Positions 43,484-51,655 are shown, counted from the stretch's first letter. The stretch is DNA of 64,000 nt from Alphaproteobacteria bacterium (GCA_016125165.1 WGMH01000005.1:1-64000), one strand, 5' to 3'. A program made the numbers and translations. The notes: generated by a model from the letters alone, not told the origin.

Positions 43484-44778
43484 GGCTCGTTGCGTTCGGC
43501 CTTCTCGCGGGATGTGCGTGCCGCTTGCCCGTAGATGCCGCGCGACATCAATGAAAGTTCGCTGGCCATGCGCTTTTCATACACTTCCGCGCGCGCGGCG
43601 TGGGCGTTTTTGGAATCGGGTTCTGCCAGAGCCGCCATTTCCGCCAGATGGCAGGCAAGACGGTGATCGCCCGCCTGCGAAAGTTCGCGCGCACGAATGG
43701 CGAGCGCATCCACGCCGCCCGCCAGCTGTGCGACTTCCTTCGCCACGCGGGCGTCCTCGGCCGGTTTCAGGTGCGACGGGTTGCCATCGTACCAGCCGCC
43801 GAACTGCCGCCAGATATTGCGAACCACGAACTCCGGCTCGTCATAGACAGGCCGCAGATAGGGCTTTTCCAGAATTTCGTTTGGAAGCCTGACCGTGTGC
43901 ACGATCTGATCGAGCCGCGCGCCACTGTTCATCAGTTCCAGCGTTTGTTTGCATAGGCTTTCGAGCGCACCGGCAATATCGTCGAGAACGCCTGCGATAC
44001 GCGTCCGCCCTGCAATCGGTAGTCCATGCGCTGGCAGAAGCAGTTCCGGTTCCAGTGCCGCCATTTCGTGCAGCGCCGCCGCCCAGTCCAGCGGATAGCG
44101 CTGCACCTTTTGCGGATTGCCAGCGTTTGGGAAAACCCATGTGAGGAAATCGCCAACGACCACTGCCTTTCGGGAAGGAAGCCATGCCCAAAGGTGGTCG
44201 TCGGTCTCCCCGCGCGCGTGGCGCAATTCGAAGCGCAGATCGCCTGCCGCGAACCCCATGCGATCCGAGAATTCGGTATCGGGTTCGATCCACGCTTTCG
44301 GTCCAAAGCGCTCCGTATCGCCCAGTTTGATCATGCTGCGGCCAGCGCCGCCGAACTGGCGCATGTTGATGGCGGCATTGTAGCCGTTTGTCAGATGGTA
44401 GCGGTGAAAGCGCGGCGCGACATTTTCATGGCCGATCACCTGTGGCCGGGTGCGTCTGCGGTCCGCCGCTTCCTGAACAATGGCGCCTGCGCCGCCCACA
44501 TGGTCCACGTGGCCATGAGTGTATGCGATGGCGCGCACAGGATCGTCGGTCCAGCCGCGCATGGCCTTCACGACCTGTCCGCCGAAGGATTCCAGACTGG
44601 TATCGAAGAGGACAAGCCCGTCTGCCGATTTGAACAGCACGACATGACTGAAGGCTTCGATCATGGCGATTCCGTCGGCCACCTCGGACAGTTCGCCATT
44701 GATGCGGTTGAAAGCGACGGGCGCTTCCTTCGAGCCTTCGTCGATATATTTGGAGGAAAGTCCAATAAGATCGGCCAT
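43480..44778 (-). CDS. MBL-fold hydrolase, alkylsulfatase-like
   Basis: 432 residues. The metallo-beta-lactamase core has THGHVDHVGG (His88, His90, Asp92, His93), ENVAPRFHRYHL and the later HARGETDDHLWAWLP/ VVGDFLTWVFPNAGNPQKVQRYPLDW blocks typical of SdsA1-type alkylsulfatases. An alkylsulfatase dimerisation domain follows (RQFGGWYDGNPSHLKP onward), but the C-terminal SCP2-like domain of SdsA1 is absent. It may hydrolyse sulfate esters or another ester. It is 70 bases downstream of the persulfide-dioxygenase-like gene on the same strand. ATG 44778 was preferred to a longer reading with no similarity. Confidence 0.8.
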   Translation of the reverse strand: MADLIGLSSKYIDEGSKEAPVAFNRINGELSEVADGIAMIEAFSHVVLFKSADGLVLFDTSLESFGGQVVKAMRGWTDDPVRAIAYTHGHVDHVGGAGAIVQEAADRRRTRPQVIGHENVAPRFHRYHLTNGYNAAINMRQFGGAGRSMIKLGDTERFGPKAWIEPDTEFSDRMGFAAGDLRFELRHARGETDDHLWAWLPSRKAVVVGDFLTWVFPNAGNPQKVQRYPLDWAAALHEMAALEPELLLPAHGLPIAGRTRIAGVLDDIAGALESLCKQTLELMNSGARLDQIVHTVRLPNEILEKPYLRPVYDEPEFVVRNIWRQFGGWYDGNPSHLKPAEDARVAKEVAQLAGGVDALAIRARELSQAGDHRLACHLAEMAALAEPDSKNAHAARAEVYEKRMASELSLMSRGIYGQAARTSREKAERNEP

Positions 44779-44848
44779 CGCGGGTGCCCCAGAGTCTGCT
44801 GGCGCAAGTATCCGTGAGGCCGCCTGTCGGCACAACCGGGCAACCGCT

Positions 44849-45724
44849 TCAGTCAGCCAAACTTGGGCCAGGGCGCAGCGGGATTTTCAGATACCGGGTG
44901 CCATTGTTCTCGGGCTTCGGAAAATTGCCGGCACGGATGTTCACCTGAATCGAAGGCAACAGCAGCACGGGTGCCGCGAGCGAGGCGTCACGCGTCTTTC
45001 GCATGTTCACAAAGTCGCTTTCACCGATGCCATCGTGAACATGGATGTTTCGCAGGCGCTCATCGGCCACGGTTGTCTCCCACGCATAGTGGTCCCGTCC
45101 CGGTGCCTTGTAGTCGTGACACATGAACAAGCGCGTTTCGGGCGGAAGTGAAAGAAGCCGCCGGATGGATCGGTAAAGCGCGGCCGCATCGCCGCCCGGA
45201 AAGTCCGCGCGGGCGGTTCCATAGTCAGGCATGAACAACGTGTCGCCGACGAAAACGGCGTCGCCAATCCGGTAGCTGACGCAGGCGGGGGTATGGCCCG
45301 GCGTATGCATTACCTCCACTTCGCATCCGCCAAGCCGGAATGTCTCGCCATCGCTCAGAAGGTGGTCGAATTCGATGCCGGTTGTTGAGACATCGCCGAT
45401 GTTGAACACGGCGCGAAATGTTTCCTGTACCGCGCCGATATGTGCGCCGATTGCCACCTTTGCGCCTGTTCGGGCTTTGAGCCATGCCGCCGCCGTCAGG
45501 TGATCGGCATGTGCGTGTGTTTCCAGAATCCAGAGGACATTGAGTTGCCGCTCCCGTGCCTCATCCAGAAGGCGTTGCGCGGACACGGCCGAAACCTTCC
45601 CGCTGCGGTGGTCATAGTCCAGCACCGGATCGATGATGGCGGCCTCGCGGGTGGTGGCGTCCCACACCAGATAACTGATGGTGTTGGTCGGCTCATCGAA
45701 ATGGGCGGAAATCTGCGGGGACAT
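44849..45724 (-). CDS. MBL-fold persulfide dioxygenase-like protein (Blh/ETHE1 type)
   Basis: 291 residues. The MBL motif THAHADHLTAA places His70, His72, Asp74 and His75; MHTPGHTPACVSY and VGDTLFMPDYGTARADFPGGDA are diagnostic of the Blh/ETHE1 branch, which binds a single iron and oxidises glutathione persulfide to sulfite. Blh is the partner of BigR in plant-associated bacteria. GAGG precedes the ATG. It is divergent from an ArsR-type regulator with the operator between them, so it should be induced by persulfide. The sulfite it makes could leave through the TauE-type exporter encoded on the other side. Confidence 0.87.
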   Translation of the reverse strand: MSPQISAHFDEPTNTISYLVWDATTREAAIIDPVLDYDHRSGKVSAVSAQRLLDEARERQLNVLWILETHAHADHLTAAAWLKARTGAKVAIGAHIGAVQETFRAVFNIGDVSTTGIEFDHLLSDGETFRLGGCEVEVMHTPGHTPACVSYRIGDAVFVGDTLFMPDYGTARADFPGGDAAALYRSIRRLLSLPPETRLFMCHDYKAPGRDHYAWETTVADERLRNIHVHDGIGESDFVNMRKTRDASLAAPVLLLPSIQVNIRAGNFPKPENNGTRYLKIPLRPGPSLAD

Positions 45725-45746
45725 GCTGATCCTCGGTAAGTTGCTC

Positions 45747-45776
45747 TTGACTATATATATGAGTAGTCACTAAATT
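45747..45776 (+). promoter_or_regulatory. promoter for second arsR-type gene
   Basis: TTGACT at 45747-45752, an 18-base spacer and TAAATT at 45771-45776; expected start near 45783, about 5 bases before the ATG. On the minus strand TTGCTA (45781-45776), 18 bases, TATATA (45757-45752) could drive the divergent dioxygenase gene. Confidence 0.5.
45748..45769. promoter_or_regulatory. operator, TGACTA-N10-TAGTCA
   Basis: A 22-bp inverted repeat with perfect 6-bp arms (45748-45753 and 45764-45769) and a 10-base AT-rich centre. It has the same geometry and the same outer pattern TGNNTA...TANNCA as the repeat at 38551-38572, and lies over the -35 region of the regulator gene. Confidence 0.6.
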
Positions 45777-45787
45777 AGCAACAGTGA

Positions 45788-46111
45788 ATGGAGAGTCCGG
45801 TGAAGCAGGCGGCGGAATTGCATGCGTTGAAGGCCAATGCTGCCGAGGCGGCGGATTTTCTGCTGCTGCTGGCCAATGACCGTCGGCTGCTGATCCTGTG
45901 CGAACTGATGGCGCGGCGCGAAATGTCCGTGGGCGCGCTTGCCGAGGCGGTTGACCTGAGCCAATCGGCCCTGTCCCAGCATCTGGCCAAGTTGCGGGCT
46001 GACGGACTGGTCGAGACGCGCCGCGAATCCCAGACAATTCATTATCGCCTTTCCTCTGACCCGCGCGTGCGCCGGACCATGGCGCTGCTCAAGCAGCTGT
46101 TTTGCGCATGA
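45788..46111 (+). CDS. ArsR-family regulator, second BigR/SqrR-type sensor
   Basis: 107 residues, winged helix-turn-helix (VGALAEAVDLSQSALSQHLAKLRADGLV). Cys38 (LLILCELM) and Cys106 (LKQLFCA, one residue from the end) occupy the positions of the paired sensing cysteines, as in the regulator at 38576, from which it clearly differs in sequence. The start is uncertain: ATG 45788 leaves almost no leader, while GTG 45800 has GGAGAG four bases upstream. It is followed by the TauE/SafE gene with ATGA overlap and is divergent from the dioxygenase gene. Confidence 0.85.
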   Translation: MESPVKQAAELHALKANAAEAADFLLLLANDRRLLILCELMARREMSVGALAEAVDLSQSALSQHLAKLRADGLVETRRESQTIHYRLSSDPRVRRTMALLKQLFCA

Positions 46112-46893
46112 CGACACTTCAGATCGTTCTGGCCCTGTTTTCCGGAGGTCTGGTCGGCCTGTCTCTGGGCTTGATTGGCGGAGGCGGCTCGATTCTCGCC
46201 GTTCCGCTCATGGTGTATGTCGTTGGGATTGGTTCGCCGCACCTTGCCATTGGCACCAGCGCGGTTGCTGTGGCCGTAAACGCGTTGATAAATCTTCTGG
46301 GCCATGCGCGCGATCGCAATGTGAAATGGCCGTGTGCCACGGTGTTTGCGATCGCGGGCGTCGCCGGCGCCGCCATCGGAGCCGAATTCGGCAAGGCGGT
46401 GGACGGCGCAAAGCTGCTGTCCGCGTTTGGCGTGCTCATGATTGTCATTGCGCTGCTGATGTCTCTGCCGCGCAAGGGTGGTCACGATCCGGATGTGCAT
46501 CTGGAAGCCCAGTCTGCGCGGCGCCTGTTGCCGCCGCTTGCCGGAACGGGTTTTGGCGTCGGCGCGCTCTCCGGTTTCTTCGGCATAGGCGGCGGCTTTC
46601 TGATCGTACCGGGTCTTGTCTCGGCCACGGCCATGCCGCTTCTCAACGCCATCGGGTCGTCGCTTGTTTCGGTCGCGGCGTTCGGCGCGACAACCGCAAT
46701 CAGCTATGCCGCTTCAGGGCTTGTGGATTGGACGCTTGCGGCCCTCTTCATCGCGGGTGGCGCCATGGGCGGATTTTTTGGCATCCGGCTGGCCCGCCAT
46801 CTGGCACAGCAGCGTCGTATGCTCACGCTCATCTTCAGCGGCGTGGTGGCGAGTGTCGGTGTCTATGTCGTGGTGAAAGGCGTGCTGGGATAA
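46108..46893 (+). CDS. sulfite exporter, TauE/SafE family
   Basis: 261 residues with about eight membrane spans in two repeats, each opening with a glycine-rich motif: GLSLGLIGGGGSILAVPLMVYVVG and GALSGFFGIGGGFLIVPGL. TauE/SafE proteins export sulfite, sulfoacetate or related anions. The start overlaps the stop of the ArsR-type sensor gene (ATGA at 46108-46111), so it is part of the sensor's own operon. Beside a persulfide dioxygenase, removal of sulfite is the most economical reading. Confidence 0.88.
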   Translation: MTTLQIVLALFSGGLVGLSLGLIGGGGSILAVPLMVYVVGIGSPHLAIGTSAVAVAVNALINLLGHARDRNVKWPCATVFAIAGVAGAAIGAEFGKAVDGAKLLSAFGVLMIVIALLMSLPRKGGHDPDVHLEAQSARRLLPPLAGTGFGVGALSGFFGIGGGFLIVPGLVSATAMPLLNAIGSSLVSVAAFGATTAISYAASGLVDWTLAALFIAGGAMGGFFGIRLARHLAQQRRMLTLIFSGVVASVGVYVVVKGVLG

Positions 46894-46913
46894 TCTGATC
46901 CCGGCGGCGGCGA

Positions 46914-47108
46914 TCAGGCTTTCAGCAGGGCTTCGCGTTGCTTCAAAAGGTCCGCAAGCCGGGCTTCCTGCTGCGCGATCCGCTCGGCCGCCAGGTCTTC
47001 ATCGGCAGCGCCTGATTGCGCCGCCGCCTGTTCGGTCAGCTGGCGAAGGTTGTCACGAACAGCCGCAATTGCGGCATCGATCTCGGTGAGTGCGGACGTG
47101 TTGCTCAT
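46914..47108 (-). CDS. small coiled-coil protein of unknown function
   Basis: 64 residues, acidic, almost entirely helical with heptad-like spacing (IDAAIAAVRDNLRQL and LAAERIAQQEARLADLLKQREALL). No family is recognised. The ATG at 47108 begins MSNTSALTE; a longer in-frame reading would pass through the tandem repeat and the tRNA gene and is not credible. It converges on the TauE gene with 20 bases between stops. Confidence 0.55.
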   Translation of the reverse strand: MSNTSALTEIDAAIAAVRDNLRQLTEQAAAQSGAADEDLAAERIAQQEARLADLLKQREALLKA

Positions 47109-47142
47109 GGCGTGATCATTCGCCTCCACATGGGCAAATGCA

Positions 47143-47316
47143 ATGGCAGACCTGACAGCCAATGCATTGCACCAGTCGGCCGAGCGGAGTGGGTTGGCGG
47201 GCGGCACGAAGCGAGGCCGCCTTTTGAAAATGGCAGACCTGACAGCCAATACATTGCACCAGTCGGCCGAGTGGAGTGGGTTGGCGGGCGGCACGAAGCG
47301 AGGCCGCGTTATGAAA
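47143..47316. repeat. 87-bp tandem direct repeat, two copies
   Basis: Copy 1 is 47143-47229 and copy 2 is 47230-47316, about 95% identical (four differences by eye). Each begins ATGGCAGACCTGACAGCCAA and ends in GAAA. Copy 2 ends one base before the CCA end of the tRNA-Val gene, so both copies lie just past the tRNA 3' end. The unit is a multiple of three but is not convincingly coding. Confidence 0.85.
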
Positions 47317-47317
47317 A

Positions 47318-47392
47318 TGGTGGGCGCGACAGGGATTGAACCTGTGACCCCACCCGTGTGAAGGGTGTGCTCTACCGCTGAGCTACGCGCCC
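47318..47392 (-). tRNA. tRNA-Val (anticodon CAC)
   Basis: 75 bases including an encoded CCA. Acceptor stem GGGCGCG/CGCGCCC, D-stem GCTC/GAGC, anticodon stem CACCC/GGGTG with loop TTCACAC (anticodon CAC, reading GTG), a 5-base variable loop and T-arm ACAGG-TTCAATC-CCTGT all pair perfectly. Discriminator base is A. Confidence 0.95.
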
Positions 47393-47450
47393 CGCCGAAG
47401 CGGACCCGCCCTATAGGGCGGGCGGGCAAGCGGCGTCAAGGCGGGCTTGT

Positions 47451-48122
47451 TCAGTTTCCAATCAGTCTGCGGACAAGGGCTGGAATGTCGCGGAAATCAT
47501 CGGCAATGGCATCGGCGCCCAGGGAGGCGGCGGGCTCGGGCGTATAGCCATAGCTGAGCAGGATCACCGGTGCCCCGGCGGCGCGGCCGGTCTGCAGATC
47601 GGTGATGCTGTCGCCGATCATGACAGCGCCGCGGCCCGCGCCGCCAAGTTCCTCCACCACGTGATGAAAGATGCGTGAATCGGGCTTGTTGAAGCTCATA
47701 CGTCCAGCCCCGCATATGGAATTGAAATAACCGTCCAGCTTCAGGGCTGGCAGAAGTTTGACGGCCAGCTCATGGGGTTTGTTGGTAAGAACGGCCATCC
47801 GTGTGCCTTCGGCCTTCAGCGCCGCAAGCGTTTCCACAACACCGGGAAAAGGAACACTCTCATCGGCCAGATGCGCACGGTAGTGAATGATGAAAGCATC
47901 CACCAGCCGCTGAAGCTCTTCGCTGCCGACGCCCGCTCCTGTCATCTTCATCGCTTCGTCCAGCATCGCGCGCGCGCCATGACCCACGAGATGGCGGAGA
48001 TCGGCGGGTTTCACTGCCGTGCGCCCTTCGGCGACCAGAACGGCATTGAGTGCGCCCAGAAGGTCCGGGGCGGTATCGACGAGCGTACCGTCGAGGTCGA
48101 AGATCAGGGCAGGGCTGGACAC
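47451..48122 (-). CDS. gph: phosphoglycolate phosphatase, HAD family
   Basis: 223 residues; starts with GTG. HAD motif I is IFDLDGTLVDT (Asp9, Asp11), motif II is VLTNKP, the motif III lysine lies around FNKPDSRIF, and motif IV is MIGDSITDLQTGRAAG. The cap of four helices between motifs I and II is of the Gph type. It removes phosphate from 2-phosphoglycolate formed during DNA repair or by Rubisco. Its 5' side faces the acyltransferase gene (divergent, about 95 bases). Confidence 0.88.
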   Translation of the reverse strand: MSSPALIFDLDGTLVDTAPDLLGALNAVLVAEGRTAVKPADLRHLVGHGARAMLDEAMKMTGAGVGSEELQRLVDAFIIHYRAHLADESVPFPGVVETLAALKAEGTRMAVLTNKPHELAVKLLPALKLDGYFNSICGAGRMSFNKPDSRIFHHVVEELGGAGRGAVMIGDSITDLQTGRAAGAPVILLSYGYTPEPAASLGADAIADDFRDIPALVRRLIGN

Positions 48123-48217
48123 GGGCAGGTTTACCGGAGAAAACGGCGCATTACGTCTGTGTCAGACGCTATTTTGCCGCCACATGCAAGACGCCCGCCG
48201 CGACGTGGAACCTGTTC

Positions 48218-49282
48218 ATGGAAGAAAAGCGGAAGTATCACACACTGGATGGTATGCGTGGTGTTGCCGCGCTGTCCGTCGTGCCGCTTCATAGTCCCGA
48301 TTATTTCGGCGCCTTTCAAAATTCCAGCGGTTACCTGGCGGTCGATTTTTTCTTCCTTCTGAGCGGCTTCATCATTGCAGGCGCTTATGAGGAGCGGCTG
48401 CGTTCGGGGCTGTCGCTCTCCGGCTTCTTCAAGATCAGGCTGGTGCGGTTCTATCCGCTTTATTTTCTCGGCCTCATGCTGGGACTTCTGGCGGCGGTTC
48501 TGGGAATCCTCAGAGGCACACCTGTTGTTCCAAGTGATGCGATGCCGGTTGTCGTTCTGCTCGGCCTCTTCATGCTGCCGGTACCCGGGCTCTTTGGCTT
48601 TCTCGGCTACCCTTTGAATGGCCCGGCATGGACGCTGTTTCTCGAAATGGCCGTGAACGTTCTTTATGCCGCGCTGCTGCCGCTTCTGAAGCGCGGTGTT
48701 CTGATCGGCATTGTACTTCTTTCCGCCGTTGGTCTTGCGGTCGCGGCCTTTCAGTTCGGAACGATGCATGTTGGCTGGAAGATGGACACGGTATGGGCGG
48801 GGCTGCCGCGCGTGTGCTTTTCCTTCTTTCTTGGCGTGCTCATCTGGCGCGCGCCTGCCGCGCGGCTGCGCCTGCCCGTGCCGGCCTGGTTCATTCTTGT
48901 GATTCTGGGCGCGCTGCTCTGGGTGATCCCCTCGGATGCTGTGCGGCCGTGGTACGATCTTGTGTGCGTGCTCGCGGTCTTTCCGCTTCTGCTCATGGCC
49001 GGAGCCGCGCTTGAGCCAAGCACAAAAACGCAACAGGCCTATAGGTTCCTGGGTGTCACGTCATATGCCGTCTACGCGATCCATGCGCCGCTATATGTCC
49101 TAACGCATGGCGTGCTGAAGATTGCGCATGTGTCCCTCGAACATTTCATTCCGCTTGCCATTGGATTCTGGGCATTTCTTCTCATCGCCGCATGGGCCGC
49201 CGATCTCTACTATGATATCCCGTTGCGCAGGGCGGCGATGGAGCGCATCAGGCGCACAAATGTTGGGATGCGCGCGTCGTGA
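48218..49282 (+). CDS. acyltransferase 3 family membrane protein
   Basis: 354 residues, about ten membrane spans. The AT3 signature YHTLDGMRGVAALSVVPLHSPDYFG opens the protein and AVDFFFLLSGFIIAGAYEERLRSGLSLSGFFKIRLVRFYPLYFLG follows. It probably O-acylates a surface polysaccharide, since a glycosyltransferase gene begins within its stop (GTGA at 49279) and a flippase gene follows. ATG 48218 starts directly at the conserved N-terminus; a longer reading overlaps gph and is rejected. Confidence 0.87.
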   Translation: MEEKRKYHTLDGMRGVAALSVVPLHSPDYFGAFQNSSGYLAVDFFFLLSGFIIAGAYEERLRSGLSLSGFFKIRLVRFYPLYFLGLMLGLLAAVLGILRGTPVVPSDAMPVVVLLGLFMLPVPGLFGFLGYPLNGPAWTLFLEMAVNVLYAALLPLLKRGVLIGIVLLSAVGLAVAAFQFGTMHVGWKMDTVWAGLPRVCFSFFLGVLIWRAPAARLRLPVPAWFILVILGALLWVIPSDAVRPWYDLVCVLAVFPLLLMAGAALEPSTKTQQAYRFLGVTSYAVYAIHAPLYVLTHGVLKIAHVSLEHFIPLAIGFWAFLLIAAWAADLYYDIPLRRAAMERIRRTNVGMRAS

Positions 49283-50073
49283 GAGAAGCTGAGCGTGATG
49301 GTCCGGACATCTCTGTCTTGCTTGTAACCTACAATCGCTCGGATATGCTGGAGCGGACGGTCCACTTCCTGCGCGAACGTGCCGATCTGGATGGGCTGAT
49401 CGTCGAGTATGTCATCACGGATGATGCCAGTGAACCTGCTCATCTCGATCGCGTGTTGAGTCTGGCAGCCGACACGCACGTCACATCGCCGGTCAATCGC
49501 GGTCTCGGGCATAATTGCAACAAGGGCATCGCGGCCTGCGCGGGCAAATTAATCTTCCAGCTACAGGATGATTGGGAATTTCTTGGTCCTGCAGATGTTC
49601 TGAAGACCGCGATGCGGATTCTGGATGCGGACCCCGAAATCGGCGTGGTGCAGTTGATCGACGCGGTACCGGACTTGCCGCACGAATTGCGCACCCTTGC
49701 CGACGGCACCGCCTATCGGGTTTTCGCAAATGATGGACTTTCGCAAAGGCGGCCTTCGGGCGCGCGGCCCTATTCCGATCAACCGCACGTGAAGCATCGT
49801 CAGTTCATTCATGACATTGGTCCCTATCAGGAGGGCGTGCCGATGGCGGATATGGAGCTGGACTATCAGCGTGCCGTCGCGTGTCAGACACGTTGGCGCG
49901 TCGCATCGCTTCCCGGTGTGTCGGCCTTTGCCCATCTGGGGGCAGATCAGAGCTTCAATACCTCGACCTTGCGCAATCAACGGCTGGCGCGCCTTGAGAG
50001 GACACCGATTGTCGGTCCGCTCTTTCGCGTGGTGCGCCCCGCCCTGCGGCGGTTCAAGGCCATGCTTGATTAG
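49279..50073 (+). CDS. glycosyltransferase family 2
   Basis: 264 residues of the GT-A fold. ISVLLVTYNRSDMLERTVHFL is the nucleotide-sugar-binding start, VITDDASEP carries the first Asp cluster, and FQLQDDWEFLGPAD is the metal-binding DxD-like site. The acceptor half contains MADMELDYQRAVACQTRW. It begins with GTG overlapping the acyltransferase stop and shares a TTAG stop overlap with the convergent flippase gene, forming a compact surface-polysaccharide cluster. Confidence 0.85.
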   Translation: MREAERDGPDISVLLVTYNRSDMLERTVHFLRERADLDGLIVEYVITDDASEPAHLDRVLSLAADTHVTSPVNRGLGHNCNKGIAACAGKLIFQLQDDWEFLGPADVLKTAMRILDADPEIGVVQLIDAVPDLPHELRTLADGTAYRVFANDGLSQRRPSGARPYSDQPHVKHRQFIHDIGPYQEGVPMADMELDYQRAVACQTRWRVASLPGVSAFAHLGADQSFNTSTLRNQRLARLERTPIVGPLFRVVRPALRRFKAMLD

Positions 50074-51587
50074 GTTGCGCCACGCAACCGAAGAAATTCC
50101 CATATCGAAATGCCCATCGCCCGCTGAATCGCGTAAAGCGCCAGCGGCGCAAACATGCCTGCCAGAACGATGCGCAATAGCACCGCGTCCGGCATGATCC
50201 GCACCAGCGCATAAAACGCCAGAAGCACGGAGAGCGCAGCCAGGAAGGCGCGCAATTGCCGAGTGGAATCCGCCTTGAGCGTGGTCATGTCGCGCAGGCG
50301 ATACATCGAGTAGATACCGACCGCCGCCTGGGAACAGGCACGCGCGATCGCGGTCCCCATGATTCCCATCAGTGGCGTGAACGCGAAACTCAGCCCGAAC
50401 AACACGACAAGACCAAGAATATTGGATTTGACCGCGAACGTCCCGTCCGTCTCGATTTGCAGCACGGCGTTTGCCGCACCCGATGAAATTGCGGTTGCAG
50501 CGATGGCCAGCAAGCACAGCACGGGATAGGCCGCCAGATATTTCGCGCTGAAGAGCGGACCGATTACGTAATCACCCAGACCGATCAGGCCGATCGCCAT
50601 GAGCGATGTGGATGCCAGCGTTGCCATCGCCGTGCCATTCAGGATTGCGCGCAACTCGTCATGCGCACCCTGAGCCCATCGTCGCGCCAGATGCGGCATG
50701 AGCGCCCCGGTCAGTAGATTTGCAGCCTGCGTGATGGCGCCCGTCAGTGTGAGTGCGGCGGAATAGAGTGCGATCTCGGCTGCCGTTGTTTCGATCCGCA
50801 GGATGGCAAACTCACCGCGCGACCAGACAAGGCTCGAGATAAGCGCCGTTATCCAGATGCTGCCTGCATAGACGAGTATCGAACGGGGAGCAGGCGCCAG
50901 CGTTTCATCCGCAGCCTTATCGTTGTTCTTGCGCAGGACAAGCATGAGCCCCGCGGAAATGATTCCGGCTGCGTAACCCATCGTCATGGCCAGTGCAGCG
51001 GTGGACACGGTGAGTTCGGTCCGCCAGGCAAGGATGAGGGCGAGCGAGACCGCAGCGAATGCGATGTTGCCAACGGTCGAAGCGTCATAGCGAAACAACC
51101 CCTGCAGCGCGGCGCTCAGAAAGGCCAGCCCGGTTGCAGACAGGCACCAAAGCGCCAGCAGAAGAATGTTGAGGTCCCCGAATTCCCGATCAAACTGCAC
51201 ATAGGCGGTGAATGCGGCGACTGTCAGGATAAGCGCGCCCGCCGTGGCCCACGCGAGCCAGCGCAGCAGCCTCGCCTGAAACAAATCCGCGGCGGCGGAA
51301 AGTTGTGGCAGGAAGCGGGTCATCACGCCCGGCAAGCCAAAGGCGCAAACAAGCGTGGAGATTTCGATCACCCATTGCAGGTAGACGAACTGGCCATATG
51401 AGGCTTGCGGCAGGGTGTGGGTCAGCAGAACGGTGGTAAGCAGTCTGCCCCCGACAGTGGCGATGGAGGCGGCGGCGCTGAACGCGGTGTCCCGAAGAAA
51501 CGCCATATCGAGCGGCTTGCCCCAATGCTCCTGCGCCGGGTCTCGATCCCATGATTTGCCGGGCAAGTCCAGCAATGGACGGTCCAT
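50070..51587 (-). CDS. polysaccharide flippase (Wzx/MOP superfamily)
   Basis: 505 residues with 12-14 membrane spans and the N-terminal pattern FLRDTAFSAAASIATVGGRLLTTVLLTHTLPQASYGQFVYLQW of polysaccharide-biosynthesis flippases. It moves lipid-linked sugars across the inner membrane. The start is uncertain: ATG 51587 adds 27 hydrophilic residues, and ATG 51506 begins right at the conserved helix. No strong ribosome binding site helps to decide. It converges on the glycosyltransferase gene. Confidence 0.85.
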   Translation of the reverse strand: MDRPLLDLPGKSWDRDPAQEHWGKPLDMAFLRDTAFSAAASIATVGGRLLTTVLLTHTLPQASYGQFVYLQWVIEISTLVCAFGLPGVMTRFLPQLSAAADLFQARLLRWLAWATAGALILTVAAFTAYVQFDREFGDLNILLLALWCLSATGLAFLSAALQGLFRYDASTVGNIAFAAVSLALILAWRTELTVSTAALAMTMGYAAGIISAGLMLVLRKNNDKAADETLAPAPRSILVYAGSIWITALISSLVWSRGEFAILRIETTAAEIALYSAALTLTGAITQAANLLTGALMPHLARRWAQGAHDELRAILNGTAMATLASTSLMAIGLIGLGDYVIGPLFSAKYLAAYPVLCLLAIAATAISSGAANAVLQIETDGTFAVKSNILGLVVLFGLSFAFTPLMGIMGTAIARACSQAAVGIYSMYRLRDMTTLKADSTRQLRAFLAALSVLLAFYALVRIMPDAVLLRIVLAGMFAPLALYAIQRAMGISIWEFLRLRGAT

Positions 51588-51655
51588 CGCCAGGGTGCGC
51601 GCCAGATTAACAAATTGATGGCAATATAGCGTAGGAAATCGTCACTTTACCCTTT

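Noticed and set aside
47143..47361. 72-residue plus-strand peptide made of two 29-residue repeats
   Set aside because: It runs into the tRNA gene (GATGIEPVTPPV is a typical antisense translation of a tRNA). The DNA repeat is real, the protein is not supported.
36985..47392. Sulfur locus as an integrated mobile island at tRNA-Val
   Set aside because: No integrase, transposase or second copy of the tRNA end was found and base composition looks like the surroundings; kept only as a question in the repeat finding.
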